A DNA stretch of 64,000 nucleotides from an uncultured Mycoplasmatota bacterium. GTDB lineage: Bacteria > Bacillota_I > Bacilli_A > RF39 > UBA660. Positions 48,725-57,135 of this stretch are shown here, in pieces. The stretch covers positions 62,001-126,000 of the forward strand of contig URLC01000002.1 of NCBI GenBank assembly GCA_900548695.1, read 5' to 3'. A program made the translations under genes and the position numbers. The notes below the pieces were generated by a model, which saw only the letters and a program-made list of their open reading frames with translations, was not told where the DNA came from and searched no databases. Positions within the stretch are counted from its first letter, which is position 1, and each line of letters begins with the position of its first letter.

Positions 48725-49094
48725 AAGTGAGTATCAAGAATATGAAATTAGTCTGCTGTTTGCTAGATTAGAAAAATCAAAATTTCGTAGTCGATTTCAT
48801 TTGAGCAAAACGGATAAACAGTATGTTTTAGATAAAGGTTTTTCTGTGATAGAAAAGCATGCTTATGATTTTATTAGTGGAAGGTTAGCCCCTAGAGTAA
48901 TTTTTAATGATGGAAAACAAACTCCAATGAGAGGACATCCTGTTTTTTTAGCACAACATGCAACTGCTACTTGTTGTAGAGGCTGCCTTTTTAAATGGCA
49001 TCATATTGCTGCTGATAAGGAGTTAAGTAAAGAAGAAATAGATTATGTTGTCAAGGTTATTATGCAGTGGATTAAAAAAGAGGTGATTAAATGA
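48717..49094 (+). CDS. DUF4186 protein
   Basis: 125 residues from the GTG at 48717 (GGTGA five bases upstream); a TTG four codons earlier lies in that site. It has the whole DUF4186 signature: LFARLEKSKFRSRFHLSKTD, YDFISGRLAPRVIFNDGKQTP, MRGHPVFLAQHATATCCRGC and FKWHHIAADKELS. Conserved His and Cys residues suggest metal binding. No function is established. It overlaps both neighbours, so the YbaK-DUF4186-49091 group is one operon. Confidence 0.85.
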   Translation: MTKSEYQEYEISLLFARLEKSKFRSRFHLSKTDKQYVLDKGFSVIEKHAYDFISGRLAPRVIFNDGKQTPMRGHPVFLAQHATATCCRGCLFKWHHIAADKELSKEEIDYVVKVIMQWIKKEVIK

Positions 49095-49396
49095 CTTTAA
49101 AAGATGAATTTAAATATTTAGTGGGTGGTTATTATGGAATAGTTGAGATGGATGAATATGACTTAAAGGTTTATGTATTAAAAGATATAGAAAACTATAT
49201 TCGAGATTATTTTAGAGATAATCCAATTTCTAATTTTTCTTATAAAGAAGAAGCGGAAAAGATAAAGGATACTATGTCTTTAAAAACGAAGTTACAAGAT
49301 AGCTTACTGGTTTTATATAAAGTAAATGCCGATATGGATTTAGTATTTATGGTAAAAAAAAGGCTTAAGGAATTAAATAAGGAAATTAATAGTTAG
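49091..49396 (+). CDS. Small acidic/helical protein, unrecognised
   Basis: 101 residues, ATG overlapping the DUF4186 stop (ATGA) with AAGAGGTGA upstream. Helical by eye: YDLKVYVLKDIENYIRDYF, EEAEKIKDTMSLKTKLQDS. No motif, signal or membrane span. Overlap with its partner is the strongest sign that it is a gene. Confidence 0.6.
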   Translation: MTLKDEFKYLVGGYYGIVEMDEYDLKVYVLKDIENYIRDYFRDNPISNFSYKEEAEKIKDTMSLKTKLQDSLLVLYKVNADMDLVFMVKKRLKELNKEINS

Positions 49397-49504
49397 ATAG
49401 TTTTTTTATTAATTTGATTTTTTTTGGAAAGAGTAGGTATTACTTTTTCTTTTTTGTTGTTTATTTATTAATTTTATTGTATAATAAGCATAAATTTTGA
49501 GGGG

Positions 49505-50404
49505 ATGATGAGGTTGGAATTTTTTATATTTATTAGTTATGTTGTTTTTGCATTTTTCTTATTTTTATTTCTTAATTTTCTTATTAAGAGATTTTCACTT
49601 TCAAAAATAGAATATATTTTATTTACCAATGTTTTTTTAGTCTTTTTAGCAGGGATTGCTAGCTATTTTCATTGGGGAAGTTTTTGTGATAATATTTTTA
49701 TTATTGTAATTTTTGAATTTTTAATTAGAATGCTTTATACAACTTATATACTAGAGAAAGATTTTTTTGCTAAAGAAGAGAAAAATTTATCTTTATATTT
49801 AGGAAATTTAATCGTTACTTATTTATTAAATCAATTTATTATAAGACAAGTGGAAATGGTTTTTTTGAGTGCAGAACAATTAAAACTTTTATTATGGATA
49901 TTTATTATTTTCTTTGTGTATAAATTTTTTCGAAAGCAAGAAAATTATACACTTTTACAGGATGTAAGTCGTAAGGTGTCTTTTTCTGATAAAAAGCAAT
50001 ATATTATTTCACAGTATGCAAAGATGAAACAACGTTATGGAACTTCCATTATGGTGCAAGATGATTTGCGTTATGTTTTATATACTTTAATGATTTATGG
50101 AAATTATCAGAGGCCCAATTTTTTTAGACGAATAGATTATTTTAGATATCAATTTGATCATATTCCAAGAAAACAAGGGATTATGCAGATAGATAGTAAA
50201 AAGATGATTACAGATTTGGAAAGTATAGAAATGGTAGAAAAGAAATTGATTAAAATTTATGATAAATTAAAATCTGATAGCAAGACAAAGAAGAAAAATA
50301 TGGATTTTGGAATTTTAACTATTGATAAATATATTAAAAATAAAGAGGAAGCCTTAGAGCTTGAAAAAGTATATTTGCAATTAAAAGAATTTTCTAATCT
50401 TTAA
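49505..50404 (+). CDS. Multi-span membrane protein with cytoplasmic helical tail
   Basis: 299 residues (start may instead be ATG 49508 or TTG 49514; GAGGGG directly precedes 49505). Four to five membrane helices fill the first ~145 residues; the rest is soluble and basic, with SDKKQYIISQYAKMKQRYG, QDDLRYVLYTLMIYGNYQRP and an ending IDKYIKNKEEALELEKVYLQLKEF. No family recognised. TATAAT at about 49480 gives a short leader. Eleven bases separate it from the kinase-like gene. Confidence 0.55.
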   Translation: MMRLEFFIFISYVVFAFFLFLFLNFLIKRFSLSKIEYILFTNVFLVFLAGIASYFHWGSFCDNIFIIVIFEFLIRMLYTTYILEKDFFAKEEKNLSLYLGNLIVTYLLNQFIIRQVEMVFLSAEQLKLLLWIFIIFFVYKFFRKQENYTLLQDVSRKVSFSDKKQYIISQYAKMKQRYGTSIMVQDDLRYVLYTLMIYGNYQRPNFFRRIDYFRYQFDHIPRKQGIMQIDSKKMITDLESIEMVEKKLIKIYDKLKSDSKTKKKNMDFGILTIDKYIKNKEEALELEKVYLQLKEFSNL

Positions 50405-50415
50405 TAGGTGAGATT

Positions 50416-51111
50416 ATGAAATTTGTTGTTAATAGATTTGGACCTAAAGTTTTATTTCCATGGGATTATATAGGTAGTGGGTTAGAAGCTAAGGTTTATA
50501 AAAAGAAAGATATGGCTTACAAAAGATATCGTTTGTTTTCTGAATGTTCAAGACTTTCTTTAGATGATGTTTCTTATTTAAAAAACATTCCAACAAGAAG
50601 AATTTTACTGCCACAAGAAACTTTGTATAATATTTTTGGTCATTTTAAAGGATATACAACAAAATATATAGAAAATTTGGGGTTAGTTCATTATATGAAT
50701 CTGCCGATAGAATGTATTTTTAATGATTTTTCTATATTGAAAGATGATTGCAGACTATTGGGTGAAAAACATATTAGAGTTGCTGATTTGATACCTAAGG
50801 ATAGAGAAATTTATAATCATTCCTTTCATCATGGTCTTTACTTTATTGATCCAGGAAGATTTTATCAGGTGGCTAATGACAATATTGCTTTCATTGAGGA
50901 TAAGAATAAAGAGATGATAGATAATTTTATTTATTACAGAATTTTTAGTGTTTTTGCCGATGAAGTTATTGGGCGATATCGATATGATTTTAGTAAATTG
51001 TATAGTTTTCGAAAAATTATTGATGATAATCCTGGGCAGTTTATGGATTTTTTAATGACTGATATTCAGGAAGATACTTTGGGAGAATATGTTAAGAAAA
51101 AAGTTAAATAG
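50416..51111 (+). CDS. Kinase-like fold protein, degenerate
   Basis: 231 residues. The N-terminus has a protein-kinase/APH-type nucleotide loop, FPWDYIGSGLEAKVYKKKD, and a Lys in MAYKRYRLF at the place of the ATP-binding Lys. Later HHGLYFIDPGRFYQVAND resembles the DFG-like region, with D-P-G. No HRD/HGD catalytic loop is evident: ILKDDCRLLGEKHIRVADLIP stands before it. It may be a pseudokinase or an odd small-molecule kinase. It is cotranscribed with the membrane protein upstream. Confidence 0.5.
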   Translation: MKFVVNRFGPKVLFPWDYIGSGLEAKVYKKKDMAYKRYRLFSECSRLSLDDVSYLKNIPTRRILLPQETLYNIFGHFKGYTTKYIENLGLVHYMNLPIECIFNDFSILKDDCRLLGEKHIRVADLIPKDREIYNHSFHHGLYFIDPGRFYQVANDNIAFIEDKNKEMIDNFIYYRIFSVFADEVIGRYRYDFSKLYSFRKIIDDNPGQFMDFLMTDIQEDTLGEYVKKKVK

Positions 51112-51173
51112 CTTATAACCTTGTAATTTTTCTTTTTTTATAGTAAACTTTAAGAAGTTTTGAGGTGATTTAA

Positions 51174-52760
51174 ATGATACAAGTAAATAATGTAAGTTTG
51201 AAGTTTGGTAAAAGAACCTTATTTGAAGATGTTAATATCAAGTTTACAAGTGGAAATTGTTATGGTTTAATTGGGGCCAATGGATCTGGAAAGAGTACAT
51301 TTTTGAAAGTTTTATCTGGAGAAGTAGAAACAACTACAGGTGAAGTGGTTATTTCTAAAGGCGAACGACTTTCTTTTTTAAGACAAGATCATTATCAATA
51401 TGAAGATGAAACAGTTTTAAATGTGGTTATGATGGGAAATGAAAAACTTTATAGTATTATTCTTGAAAAAAATAAGATGTATATGCAAACAGAATTTAGT
51501 GAAGAAGATGGTATGAAGTTAGCTAATTTGGAAGCTGAATTTATGGAACTTGATGGTTGGAATGCTGAGAGTGATGCTGCGACTTTATTAAATAGTTTAG
51601 GTGTTGATATTGAATATCATTCTATGATGATGAAAGAAATACCTGTAAAACTTAGAGTTAAAGTTTTACTTGCTCAAGCTTTATTTGGAGAACCTGATAT
51701 TTTACTTTTAGATGAACCTACTAATAGTTTGGATATTGAAGCAATTAAATGGTTAGAAGAATTTTTAATTAATTTTAATAATACAGTTATCATTGTTTCA
51801 CACGATAGACATTTTTTAAATAAAGTATGTACTCATATTGCTGATATCGATTATGGAAAAATTAAGTTATATGTTGGTAACTATGATTTTTGGTATGAAT
51901 CTAGTGAACTTTTACAAAAACAGATGAGAGAGTCTAATAAGAAAAAAGAAGAAAAGATTAAAGAGTTACAAGCTTTTATTGCTAGATTTAGTGCTAATGC
52001 TTCTAAGTCAAAACAGGCTACTTCTCGTAAGAAGTTATTAGATAAGATTCAATTAGATGAAATTGTACCTTCTTCACGTAAATATCCTTATATTGATTTT
52101 AAGATTGAAAAAGAAGCTGGAAAAGAAATTTTAAAGGTTGAAAACTTAACTAAGATAGTGGATGGTAAAAAAATACTTGATGGTGTATCATTTACTATTT
52201 TGAAGGGAGATAAGATTACTTTTTTAGCTCAAGATGATATGGTAAAAACGACATTATTCAATATTTTAGCTGAAAAAGAAAGTTATGATGCTGGAAGTGT
52301 AGAATGGGGAAAAACAATTAAATATGGTTATTTACCACAAGATAATACTGAATACTTTAATACTGATAAAAATATTATGGAATGGATTGGACAATATTAC
52401 GATATTAAGGATGAAACTATTCTTAGAGGTTTTTTGGGCAGAATGTTATTTTCTGGAGAAGATGTGTTTAAGAAAGTTTCTGTTTTATCAGGAGGAGAGA
52501 AAGCTCGTTGTATGCTTTCTAAAATGATGTTGGAAGAGCCTAATTTTTTGATTTTAGATGAGCCAACTAACCATTTAGATTTGGAAAGTATTACGTCCTT
52601 AAATAAAGGTATGAGTAATTTTAAAGGTGAGATTTTATTTACTTCTCGTGATTATGAATTAAATAGTACTGTAAGTAACCGTGTTATTGAAATTTTAGAA
52701 GATGGAAGTATTGTTGATAGAGCTATTCCTTATGAGGAATATATTGAGAGAGAAAAGTAA
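51174..52760 (+). CDS. ykpA: ABC-F ATPase, YkpA type
   Basis: 528 residues, GAGGTGAT ribosome-binding site. Two soluble ABC domains joined by the PtIM linker (about 235-300), with no membrane domain; ABC-F proteins act on ribosomes. Domain 1 has Walker A GANGSGKST near 36 and LLLDEPTNSLD; its signature, normally LSGG, reads IPVKLRVKVLLAQAL. Domain 2 has a degenerate Walker A (LAQDDMVKTT), an intact signature VLSGGEKARCML and FLILDEPTNHLDLES. Bacillus YkpA shows the same two departures from consensus, so they are family traits. Confidence 0.92.
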   Translation: MIQVNNVSLKFGKRTLFEDVNIKFTSGNCYGLIGANGSGKSTFLKVLSGEVETTTGEVVISKGERLSFLRQDHYQYEDETVLNVVMMGNEKLYSIILEKNKMYMQTEFSEEDGMKLANLEAEFMELDGWNAESDAATLLNSLGVDIEYHSMMMKEIPVKLRVKVLLAQALFGEPDILLLDEPTNSLDIEAIKWLEEFLINFNNTVIIVSHDRHFLNKVCTHIADIDYGKIKLYVGNYDFWYESSELLQKQMRESNKKKEEKIKELQAFIARFSANASKSKQATSRKKLLDKIQLDEIVPSSRKYPYIDFKIEKEAGKEILKVENLTKIVDGKKILDGVSFTILKGDKITFLAQDDMVKTTLFNILAEKESYDAGSVEWGKTIKYGYLPQDNTEYFNTDKNIMEWIGQYYDIKDETILRGFLGRMLFSGEDVFKKVSVLSGGEKARCMLSKMMLEEPNFLILDEPTNHLDLESITSLNKGMSNFKGEILFTSRDYELNSTVSNRVIEILEDGSIVDRAIPYEEYIEREK

Positions 52761-52973
52761 TTATTTGAGGAGTAAATATCATTTTAGGTGATAGAGTTTT
52801 AGGTTAGATAAAAAAATTAAGGTAAGTAAGATTCTTTTCGTATTTTATGAAAAGATTTCTTTGGTTACTGCTAGTTTCATTGATATAAAAAATATTTTTA
52901 TTAACTGTAAACTTTTTTATTAAGGTTTGAACTTTATTATTTTGATGCAAAAAATTGAAAACTAGAGAAGAAA
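52761..52973. other. Gene-free gap between ykpA and the activase operon
   Basis: AT-rich, no open frame of note. One weak hairpin, TCTTTTC/GAAAAGA around GTATTTTAT (near 52832-52854) followed by TTTCTTT, may end ykpA transcription. Nothing else seen. Confidence 0.5.
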
Positions 52974-52999
52974 AAAGATAGGAAAGTTCCTATCTTTTA
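52974..52999. terminator. Terminator of the activase operon (both directions possible)
   Basis: AAAAGATAGGA and TCCTATCTTTTA form a perfect stem around AAGT, at the end of the minus-strand operon. Confidence 0.8.
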
Positions 53000-53950
53000 T
53001 ATTTTATTTTTAATCATATTTCCTCGCTCACAACGGTTACCCCAAAAATCTAGTAATTCTCCATCTTTTTTTACATAAATTATTTCACAATTATTTGGAC
53101 AGCCAGCACAATTTATGCTGGTTGTTTTGAAGTTTTCATCGACAATATCAAAAGTAAAGTTAATTTCTTTTTCTTTTTTGGAAAGGATAGCGACTCCTAA
53201 GGCTCCCATTAAATGACCGTTTTCATCAGTAATTATTTTTTCGTTTAAGATTTTTTCAAAAGCATCAACAACTCCAATATTTTTAGAAACACCACCTTGA
53301 AATATGATAGGTGCAATAATATGTTTTCCTTTACCTACATTATTTAAATAATTTAAGGCAACACTTTTACAAAGACCTGCGACGATATCTTCTTTTTTAT
53401 GGCCCATTTGAGCTTTATGAACTAAGTCACTTTCAGCAAAGACCGTACATCTAGCAGCGATAGGAGTAGGGTTTTTACTTTTTAAAGCTATTTTTCCAAA
53501 ATCTTCTACTGGAATATCCAAGCGTTTGGCCTGACTGGATAAGAAAGATCCTGTGCCAGCTGCACATAAAGTGTTCATAGCATAGTCAGTGACTACTTTG
53601 TCTTTTAAAAGAATAATTTTAGAGTCTTGACCACCGATTTCTATGATGGTTCTAATATCAGGGTATTTTGATAGTGTTCCAATAGCATGAGCAGTTATTT
53701 CATTTTTTATAATGTTAGCTCCTAGTATTGTTCCAATAAGTTTTCTAGCAGAACCTGTTGTACCAACTCCAACGATTTTATAATTAGCTGGTAGATGTTC
53801 TTTTAAATTTTTTAAGACATTTTTTACGGCTTGTAAGGGATTACCTTTTGTCCATAAGTAGGTACTAGCTAAGATTTTATTATTTTTATCAATAATAACT
53901 CCTTTCGTAGAAATTGATCCTATATCAATACCTAGATATGCTTTATTCAT
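52997..53950 (-). CDS. BadF/BadG/HgdC-type ATPase (acyl-CoA dehydratase activase-like)
   Basis: 317 residues, ATG overlapping the upstream stop. An ASKHA-fold ATPase: AYLGIDIGSISTKGVIID (phosphate 1), TTGSARKLIG, IEIGGQDSKII, the [4Fe-4S] Cys in NTLCAAGTGSFL and a second in AARCTVFAESDLVH, then IIFQGGVSKN. In dehydratase activators these two Cys hold a cluster between subunits and ATP drives a low-potential electron to the partner. A C-terminal extension adds CAGCPNNCEI and GNRCERG, absent from simple HgdC, and found in the long activase-DUF2229 fusions. Here the parts are separate genes. Confidence 0.88.
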   Translation of the reverse strand: MNKAYLGIDIGSISTKGVIIDKNNKILASTYLWTKGNPLQAVKNVLKNLKEHLPANYKIVGVGTTGSARKLIGTILGANIIKNEITAHAIGTLSKYPDIRTIIEIGGQDSKIILLKDKVVTDYAMNTLCAAGTGSFLSSQAKRLDIPVEDFGKIALKSKNPTPIAARCTVFAESDLVHKAQMGHKKEDIVAGLCKSVALNYLNNVGKGKHIIAPIIFQGGVSKNIGVVDAFEKILNEKIITDENGHLMGALGVAILSKKEKEINFTFDIVDENFKTTSINCAGCPNNCEIIYVKKDGELLDFWGNRCERGNMIKNKI

Positions 53951-55014
53951 TATTTTTTCCTCCTTATCATTAATAAATCTTTAAAGGCCTCTAGTCTGGT
54001 ATTTATTCCTTCGATACCTGTTTCAGCGTCGTATGAAAAAAAGATAATAGGTGTGTTATATTCTTCACACACTTTTTGAATGATTGGAATGGCACCAATT
54101 TCTGGAGTACAGCCAAAGGGTTTGATATGAATGATGCCATCATATTTTCTTTTGCAGAGAAAAATACTTCGATAGACATTATCTAAGCCATCTGCTCCTA
54201 AAGAATATTTACAGTATTTTTTTGTTTTTTTCTTTATCCATTTTTTTATTAGAAATTTTTGCCATATTAAATAAGAAAGGTTAGTAAATCTTTTAATTTC
54301 AATATGTTCTTTAGCTAGAGTCATTTCTAAATCATAACTTGCAAAAGATTCCATTGAAGTATAGAGTTCCCCAATAATTCCGACTTTTAAGCAGTTTTTT
54401 GGTTTATTAACTTTTATATGTTTAAATTTTTTCTTATACTTTTTATATAAGATGCTTAATTTGAAAATTGAATTTGTATTATATAAATCAGATAACATTT
54501 TTTCTTTTAAATTTTTGTGAGTATTTAATTGTTGTTCAAAACCAATGTTTTTTCTAATGATTTTGTCAATTTCATCCATGTAAAAAATAAATAAAAGAGT
54601 ATAAATTATACTTTTTATAAATTTTCTTTTTGTTAGATTAGAATTTATTTCTTTAAACATTTTATAAATTTCTTTAAAGTTAATTTTATCTTTAGAAATT
54701 AATTTGTAAAATTTAAATTGATATCCTAAATCTTTTAAAATGGTTTCAGTTACTTCAGCATAATAGCGATAACGACAACCTCCACCAGCAGTAAATAAGA
54801 TATTAGCGCCATTTTCAAGACTTTCTATAAAGTTTCCTAGATTATACTTAAAAGGAATACAAACAGTATCAGGAGCGTATTTGGTTCCTAAATCTAAGGT
54901 CTTTTTAGTAATTGGTGGAGCCGGTTTTACATTTTTTTCCGTTAGTAAGGTTAAGAGTTTTGTAATAGGGTAGTAGTAATCACCTAAATGAGGAAAACTA
55001 ATTATTGGTTCCAT
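53950..55014 (-). CDS. DUF2229/COG3581-type dehydratase-related protein
   Basis: 354 residues, overlapping its upstream partner by 17 bases and its downstream one by one. Conserved points: ISFPHLGDYYYPITKLL, DTVCIPFKYNLGNFIESLENG, FTAGGGCRYRYYAEV, KVGIIGELYTSMESFASYD and HIKPFGCTPEIGAIPIIQK, plus SYDAETGIEG. The Cys of CIPF, GGGC and FGCTPE are likely Fe-S ligands, as in HgdB/HgdA relatives. Acts presumably with the ATPase encoded next. Substrate unknown. Confidence 0.8.
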   Translation of the reverse strand: MEPIISFPHLGDYYYPITKLLTLLTEKNVKPAPPITKKTLDLGTKYAPDTVCIPFKYNLGNFIESLENGANILFTAGGGCRYRYYAEVTETILKDLGYQFKFYKLISKDKINFKEIYKMFKEINSNLTKRKFIKSIIYTLLFIFYMDEIDKIIRKNIGFEQQLNTHKNLKEKMLSDLYNTNSIFKLSILYKKYKKKFKHIKVNKPKNCLKVGIIGELYTSMESFASYDLEMTLAKEHIEIKRFTNLSYLIWQKFLIKKWIKKKTKKYCKYSLGADGLDNVYRSIFLCKRKYDGIIHIKPFGCTPEIGAIPIIQKVCEEYNTPIIFFSYDAETGIEGINTRLEAFKDLLMIRRKK

Positions 55015-55927
55015 TTTTTTCCTCCTTTAAATTATTTAATATATCAATAAAACTTTCTAATCTAGTGATAATTCCTGCTTCATTATTTAAATCATCAAAT
55101 AATAAAGTTATGATGGGAACTTTTTTTATTTGATGGACTATTTGTTCATTCATTAATGAGTCTGGTCCGCAAGGAAAAGATGAAATTAAGATTATGCCAT
55201 CCACTTTATCTTCATAGTATTTTGTGCTTGCAACCACTTCTTTATTGTGAGTCCAATGAATACTTGGAGCTATTTTCTTATATTCTTCACTTATTAGAGT
55301 GTGGTCTATTTTGTCACTATAGATAATTGTGATATTGTTTTTTTCTAGATAAGATGTAATAGTTTTGCCGATTAGGTCATCGTATAAATTGTAGGGATGT
55401 CCGGCTAAGAGAATTTTCAGATTGGCACTTTCTAAATTGTGTTTTTGCTCTAACTCATTTTTACTTCGTTTCATTTCTTTTATTTTTTTAGCATATTTGT
55501 ATGCATTATAAGACTTTATATAAGAAAAACCTAGTAATTCACCTAATTTTAAAAAACCTAATAACTCATAATCATTTTTAGATACATCGATGTTATAATT
55601 TAATATTTTAATGTTAAATAAATTATTAGTTAAATCATATAAGGCATTAAAATTAGTGCAAACCTGTTCGTGTTTTTCTAAAGAAAAAATTCTAGGAATT
55701 AAGATGTAATCACATTTATTTTGTAATTCATAAATATGACCTAAATAAATTTTTAAGGCTAGACATGCTTCTGATGGAGCTATTTTCGAACCGTTTTCTA
55801 TGATTTTTTTATTAGTTTTAGGACTGATTACATAAGGGATATCTAGTTTTTTAAAAAATGTTAACCATAAGTCTTTATCATAATAATATAGTAGGGCTCT
55901 TGGTATTCCAATTGTTTTTTTGATAAT
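54998..55927 (-). CDS. DUF2229/COG3580-type dehydratase-related protein (non-ATG start)
   Basis: 309 residues if read from the ATT at 55927; the frame is closed by TAA at 55937-55939 and has no ATG, GTG or TTG before residue 152. The true N-terminus is plain from homology: KKTIGIPRALLYYYDKDLW, FVISPKTN-like VISPKTNKK, then APSEACLALKIYLGHI, DYILIPRI and CTNFNAL. Later ILLAGHPYNLYDDLIGK and ISSFPCGPDSLMNE carry the C-terminal family marks. AAGGAAG lies six bases before the ATT. First gene of the operon. Confidence 0.82.
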   Translation of the reverse strand: MIKKTIGIPRALLYYYDKDLWLTFFKKLDIPYVISPKTNKKIIENGSKIAPSEACLALKIYLGHIYELQNKCDYILIPRIFSLEKHEQVCTNFNALYDLTNNLFNIKILNYNIDVSKNDYELLGFLKLGELLGFSYIKSYNAYKYAKKIKEMKRSKNELEQKHNLESANLKILLAGHPYNLYDDLIGKTITSYLEKNNITIIYSDKIDHTLISEEYKKIAPSIHWTHNKEVVASTKYYEDKVDGIILISSFPCGPDSLMNEQIVHQIKKVPIITLLFDDLNNEAGIITRLESFIDILNNLKEEKNGTNN

Positions 55928-56077
55928 ATCACTTCCTTAATCTATCTTATGTTTTAATTTTTAAAGAAGCAAAAAAAGATATCGACAAATTATTTAAAGT
56001 TGAAAATTTTATGAGAAAAGAGTGCATTTGAAGAAAAGTATGTTATAATTGGTGGTAGTGAATGGAGGAAGATAAAA

Positions 56078-56626
56078 ATGAATGATAAAACTAAGAAAAT
56101 AGTTACTGCTATAGCCATTGTTGTGGGAGTTATTTTAGTTTGTGCCTTATGTTACTTTGCTTCAGTTTCTGCTAGTGAAGGAGAAAAGTATAGTGATCAA
56201 AAAAGTCCGGTTACAGGAACCATGGATATGACTACTAAGGCTCAAGAAGAGAGTGCTAATGTAGCAGAAGATGAAAAGAAAGATTTTTCTGATATTGATG
56301 TTTCCAAATACCTTGAGTTATTTGAAAGTGATGAAGCTAGTATTGTGTTGTTTTCTAGGCCAACTTGTGGATATTGCCAAATTGCAGAACCAATTTTACA
56401 TCATATAGCTTATCAATATGATTTAACTCTTTATCATGTTAATACTGATGAAATGGATTCGGATGATGCTTCTGCTTTAGCCGAGTCTGACGATATATTT
56501 AATCAATTTGGAACACCATTATTGGTGGCTGTTAAAGATGGAAAAGTTGTTGACAGAGTTGATGGGTTAGTTGATACAGAAAACTATGTTAATTTCTTTA
56601 AAACAAACGGTTTTATTAATGAATAA
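56078..56626 (+). CDS. Membrane-anchored thioredoxin-like protein
   Basis: 182 residues, ATG with GGAGG upstream and TATAAT about 28 bases before. One membrane helix (about 8-30), a Ser/Glu/Lys-rich spacer (35-75), then the thioredoxin domain: SIVLFSRPTCGYCQIAEPIL with a CGYC active site, LYHVNTDEMDS and the cis-Pro segment FGTPLLVAVKDGKVVDRVDG. It faces outside and should exchange disulfides on secreted proteins. A related but CxxC-less protein is at 20932. It is 11 bases before the PH-domain gene. Confidence 0.82.
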   Translation: MNDKTKKIVTAIAIVVGVILVCALCYFASVSASEGEKYSDQKSPVTGTMDMTTKAQEESANVAEDEKKDFSDIDVSKYLELFESDEASIVLFSRPTCGYCQIAEPILHHIAYQYDLTLYHVNTDEMDSDDASALAESDDIFNQFGTPLLVAVKDGKVVDRVDGLVDTENYVNFFKTNGFINE

Positions 56627-56637
56627 GGAGTGAAAAT

Positions 56638-57087
56638 ATGCATAGTGTATATGAAATGGCTTTAGATTTTAAACGAAGGCATCCGTTTACGATAGGATGG
56701 AGAATTAAAAAGAATGCATCTGTTGTTGAGAAATATCTAAATAGTGATGAGCATGTTTTATATGCTTTTATTGCTCAAAAGAATAATAATCCATTTAATA
56801 TTTTAGGAACTGCTGTTATAGCAATTACCAATAAAAGAATTTTAATTGGTAGAAAAAGAGTAGTTATTGGATATTTTTTAAATTCAGTTACACCTGATAT
56901 GTTTAATGATTTAAAGGTTTCTAGTGGGATTATTTGGGGTAAGATCTATATTGATACTGTTAAAGAATTTATAGCTTTATCTAACATTTCTAAAGATGCT
57001 TTGGATGAAATAGAGAGTGCTATTTCTGAATATATAATGGAAGAAAAGAAAAAATATGCACTTAACATGAGAATGGAACAAAAATAA
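56638..57087 (+). CDS. Bacterial PH-domain (YokE-like) protein
   Basis: 149 residues, AAGGAGTGA ribosome-binding site. After a helical start come EHVLYAFIAQKNNNPFNILGTAVIAITNKRILI and VIGYFLNSVTPDMFNDLKVSSGIIWGKIYIDT, the repeating pattern of bacterial PH-like (bPH) domains, and a Lys-rich helix end. These domains often bind proteins or membranes. It shares an operon with the thioredoxin-like gene; function unknown. Confidence 0.65.
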   Translation: MHSVYEMALDFKRRHPFTIGWRIKKNASVVEKYLNSDEHVLYAFIAQKNNNPFNILGTAVIAITNKRILIGRKRVVIGYFLNSVTPDMFNDLKVSSGIIWGKIYIDTVKEFIALSNISKDALDEIESAISEYIMEEKKKYALNMRMEQK

Positions 57088-57109
57088 CTTTTGTTCCTTC
57101 TTTTTTTTT
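57075..57109 (+). terminator. Terminator after the PH-domain gene
   Basis: GGAACAAAA/TTTTGTTCC stem containing the stop codon, then TTC and nine T. Confidence 0.88.
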
Positions 57110-57135
57110 GGTATACTGTTATAGTAGGTGATGGT

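Noticed and set aside
51174..52760. Loss of function in the ABC-F protein from its altered signature and Walker A
   Set aside because: Bacillus YkpA shows the same two departures, so they are normal for the subfamily.
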